Source of the DNA: Bacillota bacterium
GTDB lineage: Bacteria > Bacillota > Sulfobacillia > JAJZYS01 > JAJYTV01
Assembly: GCA_021810725.1 (NCBI GenBank)
Contig: JAJZIE010000166.1
Location: forward strand, 1 to 5,697
Direction of reading: 5' to 3'
Length of the DNA: 5,697 nt
Shown here: in pieces, positions 1-4,693 of the stretch
Numbering within the stretch: the first letter of the stretch is position 1
Layout of the letters: each line of letters begins with the position of its first letter
The notes under the pieces: generated by a model
Seen by the model: the letters and a program-made list of their open reading frames with translations, nothing else
The model's database searches: none
Told to the model about the DNA's origin: nothing
Made by a program: the position numbers and the translations under genes

Positions 1-6
1 GACCAT

Positions 7-66
7 CTCGGCATAATCCGGTCCTCGGCATAATGGACTTTATGCCGATATCCACATAAAGTCCAT
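7..66. repeat. Cluster of direct and inverted repeats resembling a tyrosine-recombinase core site
   Basis: Three overlapping symmetries are directly visible. (1) An 11-base direct repeat CTCGGCATAAT at 7-17 and 24-34. (2) A perfect inverted repeat with arms TCGGCATAA (25-33) and TTATGCCGA (40-48) around a 6-base spacer TGGACT. (3) A perfect 12-base inverted repeat, ATGGACTTTATG (33-44) and CATAAAGTCCAT (55-66), around a 10-base spacer. Paired 9-base arms around a 6-base spacer match the usual geometry of a tyrosine-recombinase crossover site (two inverted binding arms, 6-8 base spacer). The right arm of the 12-base repeat runs into IS256 transposase coding sequence, so this is also the junction at which that element is broken. 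No other copy of the GGCATAA arm was found in the window, so which recombinase uses it is unknown. A terminal hairpin of an element lying to the left is the main alternative. Confidence 0.6.
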
Positions 67-501
67 CTCACCCGCAACATCCTCGACGCCTGCCCCAAGG
101 CCCTGCACGACAGCCTGCACAGCCAGCTGCGCGCCCTGTTCACCGCACCGGACCAGCAGGTGGCGCGCAATCTCCTCGACGGTATTCTCGCCGCCTACAG
201 CGACAAAGCACCGCAGGCCATGCAGCGCCTGGAGAACGGCTTCGACGACGCGATCGCCATCCTTGCCTACCCAGAGCCCTACCGCAAGCGCCTGCGCACT
301 ACCAACATCGTCGAGCGACTCAACGAGGAGATTCGCCGGCGCGAGCGGGTCATCCGCATCTTCCCGAACGGCGCGTCCGTCCAGAGGCTCCTCGGAGCCC
401 TGCTCATGGAGCAGGATGAGATCTGGTCCACTGGACGCAAGTACTTCGACATGACGGCCTACTGGGAATGGCGAAAGCCCCAGGCCCAGGCCGCCGATTG
501 A
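61..501 (+). pseudogene. IS256-family transposase, C-terminal fragment
   Basis: This is the C-terminal third of a mutator/IS256 DDE transposase (full-length members are about 400 residues). The homologous reading begins at 61 with VHLTRNILD, which matches the family stretch just after the Cys-Gln before its Val-His. It continues without a stop to TGA at 499-501. The family signature near the end is clear: TTNIVERLNEEIRRRERV followed by RIFPN. The Glu of TTNxxE (codon 313-315) would be the third acidic residue of the DDE triad. Both catalytic Asp residues should lie upstream and are missing, so the fragment is inactive. An internal ATG at 160 could give a 113-residue peptide, but there is no reason to think it is a functional gene. 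Frame 1 is open back to the TAA at 31-33, but codons 34-60 come from the repeat cluster and not from the transposase. Confidence 0.85.
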
Positions 502-520
502 AAGCCCCGATGCCAGAGGC

Positions 521-548
521 AATTTACATCACATTCCGGACTTGACCC
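521..548. repeat. Probable right terminal inverted repeat of the IS256 copy
   Basis: The segment lies 20 bases after the transposase stop and has the A/T-rich-then-ACTTGACCC composition typical of IS256-family ends, in contrast to its GC-rich surroundings. Its partner at the left end is absent from the window, so the assignment rests on position and resemblance alone. Directly after it, CCGGCA (547-552) and TGCCGG (555-560) form a small inverted repeat spanning the proposed boundary. Confidence 0.45.
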
Positions 549-805
549 GGCATCTGCCGGTGCATGGCTTCCACGCGGATGCGGTTGCCAGGGAGGTTGG
601 CCTTCCGCTAACGGTCGTTGAGGCGCAGCTCCGTGACATGACGGCCACCGGCGAGGTGGTCGTCCGCCTTTGGGATGTCAGCTGCGGTCGGTGTGGTCAT
701 TCGCACGACTTCGCGATGCCGGAGGCGGTTGAGGGTGAAGTGTGTCTGCGTTGTGGTGAAGAGCTAGACTCTGCGCAGGCCGTGCCGCTTTACGGGTTGC
801 GCTAA
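542..805 (+). CDS. Predicted winged-helix plus zinc-ribbon protein, probably 5'-truncated
   Basis: The reading frame encodes about 87 residues from a TTG at 542, or about 81 from GTG at 560. Residues 10-45 look like a helix-turn-helix or winged-helix segment (HADAVAREVGL, then VVEAQLRDM, then the strand-like GEVVVRLWDV). A compact zinc ribbon follows, with CGRCG at about residue 48 and CLRCG at about 68, a CxxC pair separated by about 17 residues. The protein would therefore bind DNA and a zinc ion; nothing identifies its target. The TTG start lies inside the IS256 right end, and neither candidate start has a convincing ribosome binding site. The original N-terminus was probably replaced when the IS inserted. 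The stop is 19 bases before the serine recombinase start, on the same strand, so the two were probably one transcription unit and this may be a small regulator or partner of that recombinase. That role is inference; the family is not one I can name. Confidence 0.55.
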   Translation: MTRHLPVHGFHADAVAREVGLPLTVVEAQLRDMTATGEVVVRLWDVSCGRCGHSHDFAMPEAVEGEVCLRCGEELDSAQAVPLYGLR

Positions 806-812
806 TTGAGCG

Positions 813-818
813 GGAGGT
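813..818 (+). promoter_or_regulatory. Ribosome binding site of the serine recombinase
   Basis: GGAGGT lies 6 bases before the TTG at 825. This supports TTG as the true start, giving the N-terminus MKCAIYARVST, which is exactly the usual start of the family. Confidence 0.75.
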
Positions 819-824
819 AAGGCA

Positions 825-1079
825 TTGAAGTGCGCGATCTATGCGCGCGTCTCAACTGCGGACAAGGACCAGAATCCCGAGACCCAGCTCCTCCCCTTGA
901 GGGAGTTCTGCGAGGCGCAGGGGTTCGAGGTGGTGGGTGAGTTCGTCGACCAGGCGCCGGCGACGGATCTCCTGCGGCGCACGGCCTGGCGCAATCTCCT
1001 TGACCAGGCCAGCAAGCGGAAGATGGACCTCCTGCTGGTCTGGAGGATCGACCGCTTTCCCGATATATCGTCTCCTTAG
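825..1079 (+). pseudogene. Serine recombinase (resolvase/invertase family), truncated after codon 78
   Basis: This is the N-terminal part of a serine site-specific recombinase, which cleaves DNA through a serine-phosphotyrosine-free 5' phosphoserine link. The hallmark YARVSTADKDQNPETQL is present; the Ser of RVST (residue 10) is the nucleophile, followed by the conserved Gln and Leu region. The fold continues through FEVVGEFVDQA and MDLLLVWRIDRF, matching the family helix and strand that end in LDRF. In normal members this is followed by Ala/Gly-Arg-Ser and the rest of the catalytic domain, then a dimerisation helix and DNA-binding region. Here it switches at about 1059 to PDISSP and a TAG at 1077-1079. 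The switch coincides with the left edge of the tyrosine recombinase trio, so the gene was most likely interrupted by that element. The active-site arginines normally following DRF are lost, so the product is inactive. A possible remnant of the 3' part lies at 4571-4693. Confidence 0.85.
1061..1070. repeat. Perfect 10-base palindrome at the left edge of the recombinase trio
   Basis: CGATATATCG sits immediately after the last serine-recombinase-like codon (Phe78, 1056-1058) and 13 bases before the first candidate start of the trio. An AT-rich palindrome at an insertion junction in GC-rich DNA is a reasonable candidate for an element end or recombinase binding site. No second copy was found at the right end. 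Confidence 0.35.
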
Positions 1080-1082
1080 GGC

Positions 1083-3620
1083 TTGCCCTTGGGGAGGCGA
1101 CCGACGATCAATACGGAAGAGATGGCCCCTGGACTTGAGACATTCTGTCAGGAACGGCGGTACACATCAGCTACAACGAGGAGCGTGCTGTTCGAGGCGG
1201 CACAGTGTGAGAAGTTTCTGCAGACGTATGGGACGAACTTGCTGCAGGCCACGGCTGCCGACATTGTCCGGTACGAAGAATATCGGGCAGCTGCCGAGGG
1301 ATGCCGAACGCGGGACACGATCCGGTGGCGACTGCGCGTAGGGTTTACATTCCTCGAAGCCCACGGGCTGCGGAGCGGCCACCCTGTTCCTCTCTGGAAC
1401 GGTGGTCGAGCGACGTCGCTTGGCGACATGGGTCCGGCCTTCGAGTCGTACGCGGCGAAGCGGCAAGGCTGTACTGCCTGGCGCGCGCATCTGATGACCG
1501 TGGAAGCGGCGCGGCTGGGGTCGTTCCTGCAGAGAGACGGGCGGCGCCTGGATCGGGCCACTGCTGAGGACGTAGCCCGATACCTCGACGAGCGCTGCGC
1601 CGGACGGAGGGAGTGGGCCCGGGCCACCGTGACCGGCAAGCTGCGGCCATGGTTCGAGTACCTGCGGGTCCACGGTCTGCGAGCTGACAACCCCTGCGGT
1701 GCACCCTATCGGCCGCGCAGGCGACCGCTCGGTGATCTGGCTATGAAAGTGGAAGCATACCTCGTCGAGGCACTCGGCCTCTCGGCCGGCACAGCACGGC
1801 ACGTGGCCCTGGAGGCAGAGCGCCTCGGCACCTTTCTGCGCTCTCGCGGACGGGACGTGGTACAGGCCACGTTGACCGACATCGAGCAGTACGAAGGGGA
1901 GCGGTTCCGCGCGTTGAAGGTGGGCACGCGCTCGGCGGTAGTCGGCAACCTGCGAGCCCTGTTCCGCTACCTGCAGACTACTGGACAAAGGAAGGACAAT
2001 CCGGGCGAGTGGCTGGATCACCCGCGGGTGGACCGCCTGGCCCAGGTCCCGCCTGTATTGGAGCCCTTGCGGGTGGAGCGGTTCCTGACGAAGCTGGCGC
2101 GGCGGCACGACGGATTCGCCCGGCGCGATCTCGCCTTGGCGACACTGCTGTACGGGGCGGGTCTGCGCAGCTGCGAGGCCGTGGGGTTGACGGTGTCCGA
2201 CGCGGACCCCGTCTCGGCAACCCTGCTGGTACGGCACGGCAAGGGACACCGCCAGCGCATCGTGCCGCTGCTGGCGGAGGTGTCGGCCGCCCTGGCGGCC
2301 TATCAGGCCGAGCGTGGAACCACGCCGCCGGATGCCCCGCTCTTCCTCAACAAGCGGGGGCGGGCCATGACGACGGCCGACGTGCGCAACATCCTGCACA
2401 ATTGGGGCGAACGGCTCGGGTTCGAGGTGCGGGCGCACCAGATGCGCCACTCCTGCGCGAGCCATCTGCTGCAAAGAGGAGTGTCAATTGAGGCGATTCG
2501 CGGGCTCCTCGGACATGCCGGGCTGCGAACCACGATGCTCTATGCGCGGCTGAGGTCGGCGGACCTGGTCATTGCGATGCGGCGCCACCCGGTGAACCAC
2601 TGGACGGGAGGGTCGGGGATGGCGGAGCGGCAGAGGCCGGTACATCCAGCGGCAGGAACGAGACGACGGGTGATGCGCCCGAAGCTGCCGCCGAGTTCGG
2701 GGCGGTGGGGCGAGCAGGTCGCCGCCTTCCTCGCGTCGCCGTTCACGACGGCACGCTATTCCGAACGGACGCGACAGAACGGGTTCGCCGTCCAGCTTCG
2801 GGATCTCGGACACTTCCTCGCTGAGCGCGGTGTGGAGAGCGCTGAAGCGGTGCGGAGCCGGGACCTCGTGGCTTGGCTGCAGCACGGGCGGAACCGGGGC
2901 CTCACGCAGGTTACCCTGGGGCACCAGCTGGCCGCCGCGCGGGCGTTCTTCCGCTACGTGCGCATGGTTGGCTGGATTCACGAGGACCCAGCCATGCCAA
3001 TCCGGCTAGCGAAGGGACACTCACCCGAGACCAGGACGCTGACCGAGGAGGAGGTCTTGCGCCTGCTCTCGGTACCGGACCGGGAAACGGCGTGGGGCTC
3101 CACCAACCTCGTGCTGCTCCTGCTGCTTTACGCCACAGGGATACGAGCCTGCGAAGCCAGTGCCGCCGACGTGGGCGACCTCGACCTGCGGGAGGGTTGG
3201 CTAACCGTGCACGGCAAGGGGGCTCGGCTGCGGCGGGTGCCGGTGCCGAAGGCCGTGCTGCCGGAGCTGCGCCGGCATGTGGCGGGCCGCGACCCGAACG
3301 AGCCGTTCTTACTGGATACCCGTGGCCGGCGGATGTCGCCGCACCAGATCTCCGACAACGTCGCGCACAGGATGGCCGAGGCGGGGCTGGGTCCGGGGGC
3401 GACAGCCCACGTCCTGCGGCACACCTGCGCGGAGCACCTGCTGGCGCACGGAGCGCGTCTCGAGGCGGTCTCGACGCTGCTCGGCCACCGTACGCTGCGC
3501 GAGACGAGCGTCTACGCCCATGTGGGAATGGAGGAGCTGCGTTCGGTCGTGCTGCGGCTACCTCTCAAGAGGGGCGAGGGAAGGGGGCGGGGATCGGATG
3601 CTGGAGGAGACGACCGTTGA
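1083..3620 (+). CDS. Fused double tyrosine recombinase (first and second recombinases of the trio)
   Basis: One frame of 845 codons holds two complete tyrosine recombinases. Residues 1-512 have three tandem 103-residue core-binding-like domains (about 5-107, 108-210, 211-313) followed by a catalytic domain with R362 (GAGLRSCE), K387 (HGKGH), H452 and R455 (HQMRH), H478 (LLGH) and nucleophile Y487. Residues 513-845 have a basic linker, a single core-binding domain (about 541-640) and a second catalytic domain with R688 (ATGIRACE), K712 (HGKGA), H776 and R779 (HVLRH), H802 (LLGH) and Y811. In RIT elements the first two recombinases are normally separate, so the in-frame fusion is unusual. A good ribosome binding site with ATG at 2619 may allow the second half to be made alone. 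The start is uncertain: TTG 1083 follows the serine recombinase TAG by three bases, while ATG 1122 removes 13 residues; neither has a well-spaced ribosome binding site. Proteolytic or translational separation of the halves is possible but unseen. Confidence 0.85.
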   Translation: MPLGRRPTINTEEMAPGLETFCQERRYTSATTRSVLFEAAQCEKFLQTYGTNLLQATAADIVRYEEYRAAAEGCRTRDTIRWRLRVGFTFLEAHGLRSGHPVPLWNGGRATSLGDMGPAFESYAAKRQGCTAWRAHLMTVEAARLGSFLQRDGRRLDRATAEDVARYLDERCAGRREWARATVTGKLRPWFEYLRVHGLRADNPCGAPYRPRRRPLGDLAMKVEAYLVEALGLSAGTARHVALEAERLGTFLRSRGRDVVQATLTDIEQYEGERFRALKVGTRSAVVGNLRALFRYLQTTGQRKDNPGEWLDHPRVDRLAQVPPVLEPLRVERFLTKLARRHDGFARRDLALATLLYGAGLRSCEAVGLTVSDADPVSATLLVRHGKGHRQRIVPLLAEVSAALAAYQAERGTTPPDAPLFLNKRGRAMTTADVRNILHNWGERLGFEVRAHQMRHSCASHLLQRGVSIEAIRGLLGHAGLRTTMLYARLRSADLVIAMRRHPVNHWTGGSGMAERQRPVHPAAGTRRRVMRPKLPPSSGRWGEQVAAFLASPFTTARYSERTRQNGFAVQLRDLGHFLAERGVESAEAVRSRDLVAWLQHGRNRGLTQVTLGHQLAAARAFFRYVRMVGWIHEDPAMPIRLAKGHSPETRTLTEEEVLRLLSVPDRETAWGSTNLVLLLLLYATGIRACEASAADVGDLDLREGWLTVHGKGARLRRVPVPKAVLPELRRHVAGRDPNEPFLLDTRGRRMSPHQISDNVAHRMAEAGLGPGATAHVLRHTCAEHLLAHGARLEAVSTLLGHRTLRETSVYAHVGMEELRSVVLRLPLKRGEGRGRGSDAGGDDR
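1095..2021 (+). repeat. Three tandem 309-base units encoding 103-residue domains
   Basis: The N-terminal part of the first recombinase is an exact three-fold repeat at the protein level. The pairs FL (residues 45-46, 148-149, 251-252), the AT-x-x-D motif (56-60, 159-163, 262-266), the aromatic Tyr (64, 167, 270), GLR or GQR (95, 198, 301) and the closing Pro (101, 204, 307) all recur at exactly 103 residues with no gap. Each unit has the helical pattern of a tyrosine recombinase core-binding (SAM-like) domain ending in Phe-x-Tyr-Leu, HGLR and NP, the last of which normally leads into the catalytic domain. DNA identity between units looks low, so the duplication is old and the preserved spacing implies selection. 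Confidence 0.8.
2606..2621 (+). promoter_or_regulatory. Internal ribosome binding site and ATG at the recombinase 1/2 boundary
   Basis: GGGAGG at 2606-2611 is followed after 7 bases by ATG at 2619-2621, in frame with the long reading frame. The site falls precisely where the C-terminal tail of the first recombinase ends (RRHPVNHW) and the basic N-terminus of the second begins (MAERQRP). It is better than any site at the start of the whole frame. It suggests that a stand-alone 334-residue second recombinase can be translated, either as well as or instead of the fusion. Confidence 0.6.
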
Positions 3621-4560
3621 AAACTTCTGCGAATACAGCCGTGTCATCCGTGGGTGCCGCGAGGCCACGGTGGAGGCGTACCGCCGCGACTTGACGGTTT
3701 TCCGCCGCTTCCTCGCGGATCACCCGGCGGGAGCGCTCGATGTGCCGTGCATTCTCGGCTTCATCCGTCATCTGCGCACCGAGCGGGCGAACGGACAGCG
3801 CGCGATTCAGCGCAAGCTGGCCACTCTCGGGGCTCTCGTGGACTACCTGCTGGTCGACGGACAGATAGACAGCGCAGCCGATCCGCGCGGCAAGCTGCCG
3901 CATCTGCCAAGCCCACCCACGACCCTGCCGAGGCTACTCACCGAGGCCGAGACGGAGAAGCTCCTGGCAGCGCCGGACGGGAACTCTGTGCTCGGCCGCC
4001 GGGACCGCGCCATCCTGGTGCTCCTGTATACGGCCGGTCTGCGGGCAGGCGAGGTATGCCGCCTGACCGTCGCTTCAATCGACTGGGAGGGGGAAATCCT
4101 GCGCGTCGAGGGCAAGGGCGGGTCGGAGCGCAGCGTGCCCCTGCACCCTCTGGCCGCGGAAACCCTACGCGCCTATCTGGCGGTACGCCCGATCGAGCCG
4201 CTGGCGTGCGAAGCGCTTTTCGTGAGCAAGAAGCGCGGCCCCCTCACGGTCCGCGCCGTGGAGTTCCTGGTGGCGCGGCACGCTGAGACGGCGGGTCTCG
4301 ACCAGCACGTCCATCCCCACATGCTGCGCCACTCGTGCGCCACCCACCTGCTTCGTCGCGGCGCCCCACTGGAGGCGATTCGCAAGCTCCTGGGTCACCA
4401 GAGCCTTGCGAGCACCCAGGTTTACCTGCACCTGGCCCCGGAGGATGTGCGGGCAGCGTTGGAACGCCACCCGATCCGACGCACCTGGCCGCGCGTCTGG
4501 GCGACCGTCGTCAGTCGCACCTGCACCTATCAGGGCGCGCGCCGTGCCCGCGCGGGGTGA
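3598..4560 (+). CDS. Third tyrosine recombinase of the trio
   Basis: This is a 320-residue tyrosine site-specific recombinase of standard XerC/XerD-like length. ATG 3598 is chosen because it follows a purine-rich stretch (AAGGGGGCGGGG, 3581-3592) and begins a typical N-terminus (MLEETTVENFCEYSRV). The frame is open further upstream, but that part is a shadow of the preceding gene. Residues 5-95 form one core-binding domain (ATVEAYRRDL, then FIRHLRTE). Residues 110-290 form the catalytic domain with R149 (TAGLRAGE), K173 (EGKGG), H241 and R244 (HMLRHS), H267 (LLGHQS) and nucleophile Y276. All six residues needed for strand cleavage and rejoining through a 3' phosphotyrosine are present. The gene overlaps the previous one by 23 bases, indicating translational coupling. 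The C-terminal tail after ERHPI (about 298-320), rich in Arg, probably reads out into the element end and may not be conserved. Confidence 0.88.
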   Translation: MLEETTVENFCEYSRVIRGCREATVEAYRRDLTVFRRFLADHPAGALDVPCILGFIRHLRTERANGQRAIQRKLATLGALVDYLLVDGQIDSAADPRGKLPHLPSPPTTLPRLLTEAETEKLLAAPDGNSVLGRRDRAILVLLYTAGLRAGEVCRLTVASIDWEGEILRVEGKGGSERSVPLHPLAAETLRAYLAVRPIEPLACEALFVSKKRGPLTVRAVEFLVARHAETAGLDQHVHPHMLRHSCATHLLRRGAPLEAIRKLLGHQSLASTQVYLHLAPEDVRAALERHPIRRTWPRVWATVVSRTCTYQGARRARAG

Positions 4561-4570
4561 GTCTGCTGTT

Positions 4571-4693
4571 CAGCTGGCCTTAGGCATTCCAGGAGACCAA
4601 CGAGACGTCACTCCCAACTTCAGGCGCTCTCTCCAGCAGATCTGGACCCTGCGTCCTACGGGCGGCTCCAAGGCCGGACGGGCTGGCTACTGA
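4571..4693 (+). pseudogene. Possible decayed 3' remnant of the interrupted serine recombinase
   Basis: No intact gene occupies the stretch between the recombinase trio and the convergent gene. Reading codons from 4571 gives QLALGI, and shifting frame at 4587 gives FQETNETSLPTSGAL. Together these resemble the serine-recombinase stretch L-x-x-LG-I-x-F-x-S-x-x-E-x-x-L-x-T-x-G-x-L that normally lies about 20-35 residues after DRF. Farther on, KAGRAG (about 4670-4687) could be the later KAGLA-like motif, again after a frameshift. If correct, these are the sequences downstream of the trio insertion, degraded by frameshifts. The match is short and frame-broken, so chance similarity is a real alternative. 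Confidence 0.3.

Larger units (their letters stand above)
61..548 (+). mobile_element. Truncated IS256-family insertion sequence, right-hand part
   Basis: This is the remaining 3' portion of an IS256 (mutator-type, DDE transposase) element: the last 147 transposase codons plus the noncoding right end. The left end and most of the transposase gene are missing, replaced at about 55-61 by the repeat cluster. The right boundary is placed near 548 because the stretch after the transposase stop (AATTTACATC at 521, then ACTTGACCC to 548) looks like the terminal inverted repeat of IS256 relatives. The left inverted repeat is absent, so the right end cannot be proved by matching, and no target duplication can be tested. 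The copy should not transpose by itself. Confidence 0.7.
1060..4570 (+). mobile_element. RIT-like element: three tyrosine recombinases in tandem
   Basis: Three tyrosine-recombinase catalytic domains follow one another in the same orientation over 3.5 kb with no other cargo. The first two share one reading frame, and the second overlaps the third by 23 bases. This order and tight coupling is the defining layout of recombinase-in-trio (RIT) elements, in which all three recombinases are thought to act together in movement. The left edge is placed at about 1060, where the serine recombinase homology stops. The right edge, about 4560-4570, is set by the end of the third gene and a tentative resumption of serine recombinase sequence. 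Exact termini are not determined: no long terminal repeat is evident, only short candidates described separately. All three active sites look intact, so the element could be functional. Confidence 0.7.

Noticed and set aside
1..66. CRISPR array
   Set aside because: Only two direct copies of an 11-base motif occur, with a 6-base gap; there is no regular spacer-repeat pattern.
40..522. Minus-strand 160-codon frame across the IS256 fragment
   Set aside because: The opposite strand carries clear IS256 transposase motifs; this frame has no recognisable features.
1095..2021. Assembly artefact as cause of the triple repeat
   Set aside because: The three units differ at most positions in both DNA and protein, so they are old duplications and not duplicated reads.
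1167..2474. Long minus-strand open frame of 435 codons opposite the first recombinase
   Set aside because: It is antisense to a strand with unmistakable tyrosine recombinase motifs, shows no recognisable family, and long antisense frames are expected in GC-rich genes.
2873..3694. Plus-strand 273-codon frame overlapping the second recombinase
   Set aside because: Its Ala/Gly/Arg/Pro-rich composition and lack of motifs mark it as an out-of-frame shadow.
1083..4560. Housekeeping XerC/XerD or an integron integrase
   Set aside because: Three consecutive recombinases with a tripled N-terminal domain and a disrupted neighbouring gene indicate a mobile element; no integron attC-like repeats or cassette array are present.
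4561..4690. Rho-independent terminator between the convergent genes
   Set aside because: Short palindromes such as GCCTTAGGC occur, but none is followed by a T tract on either strand.
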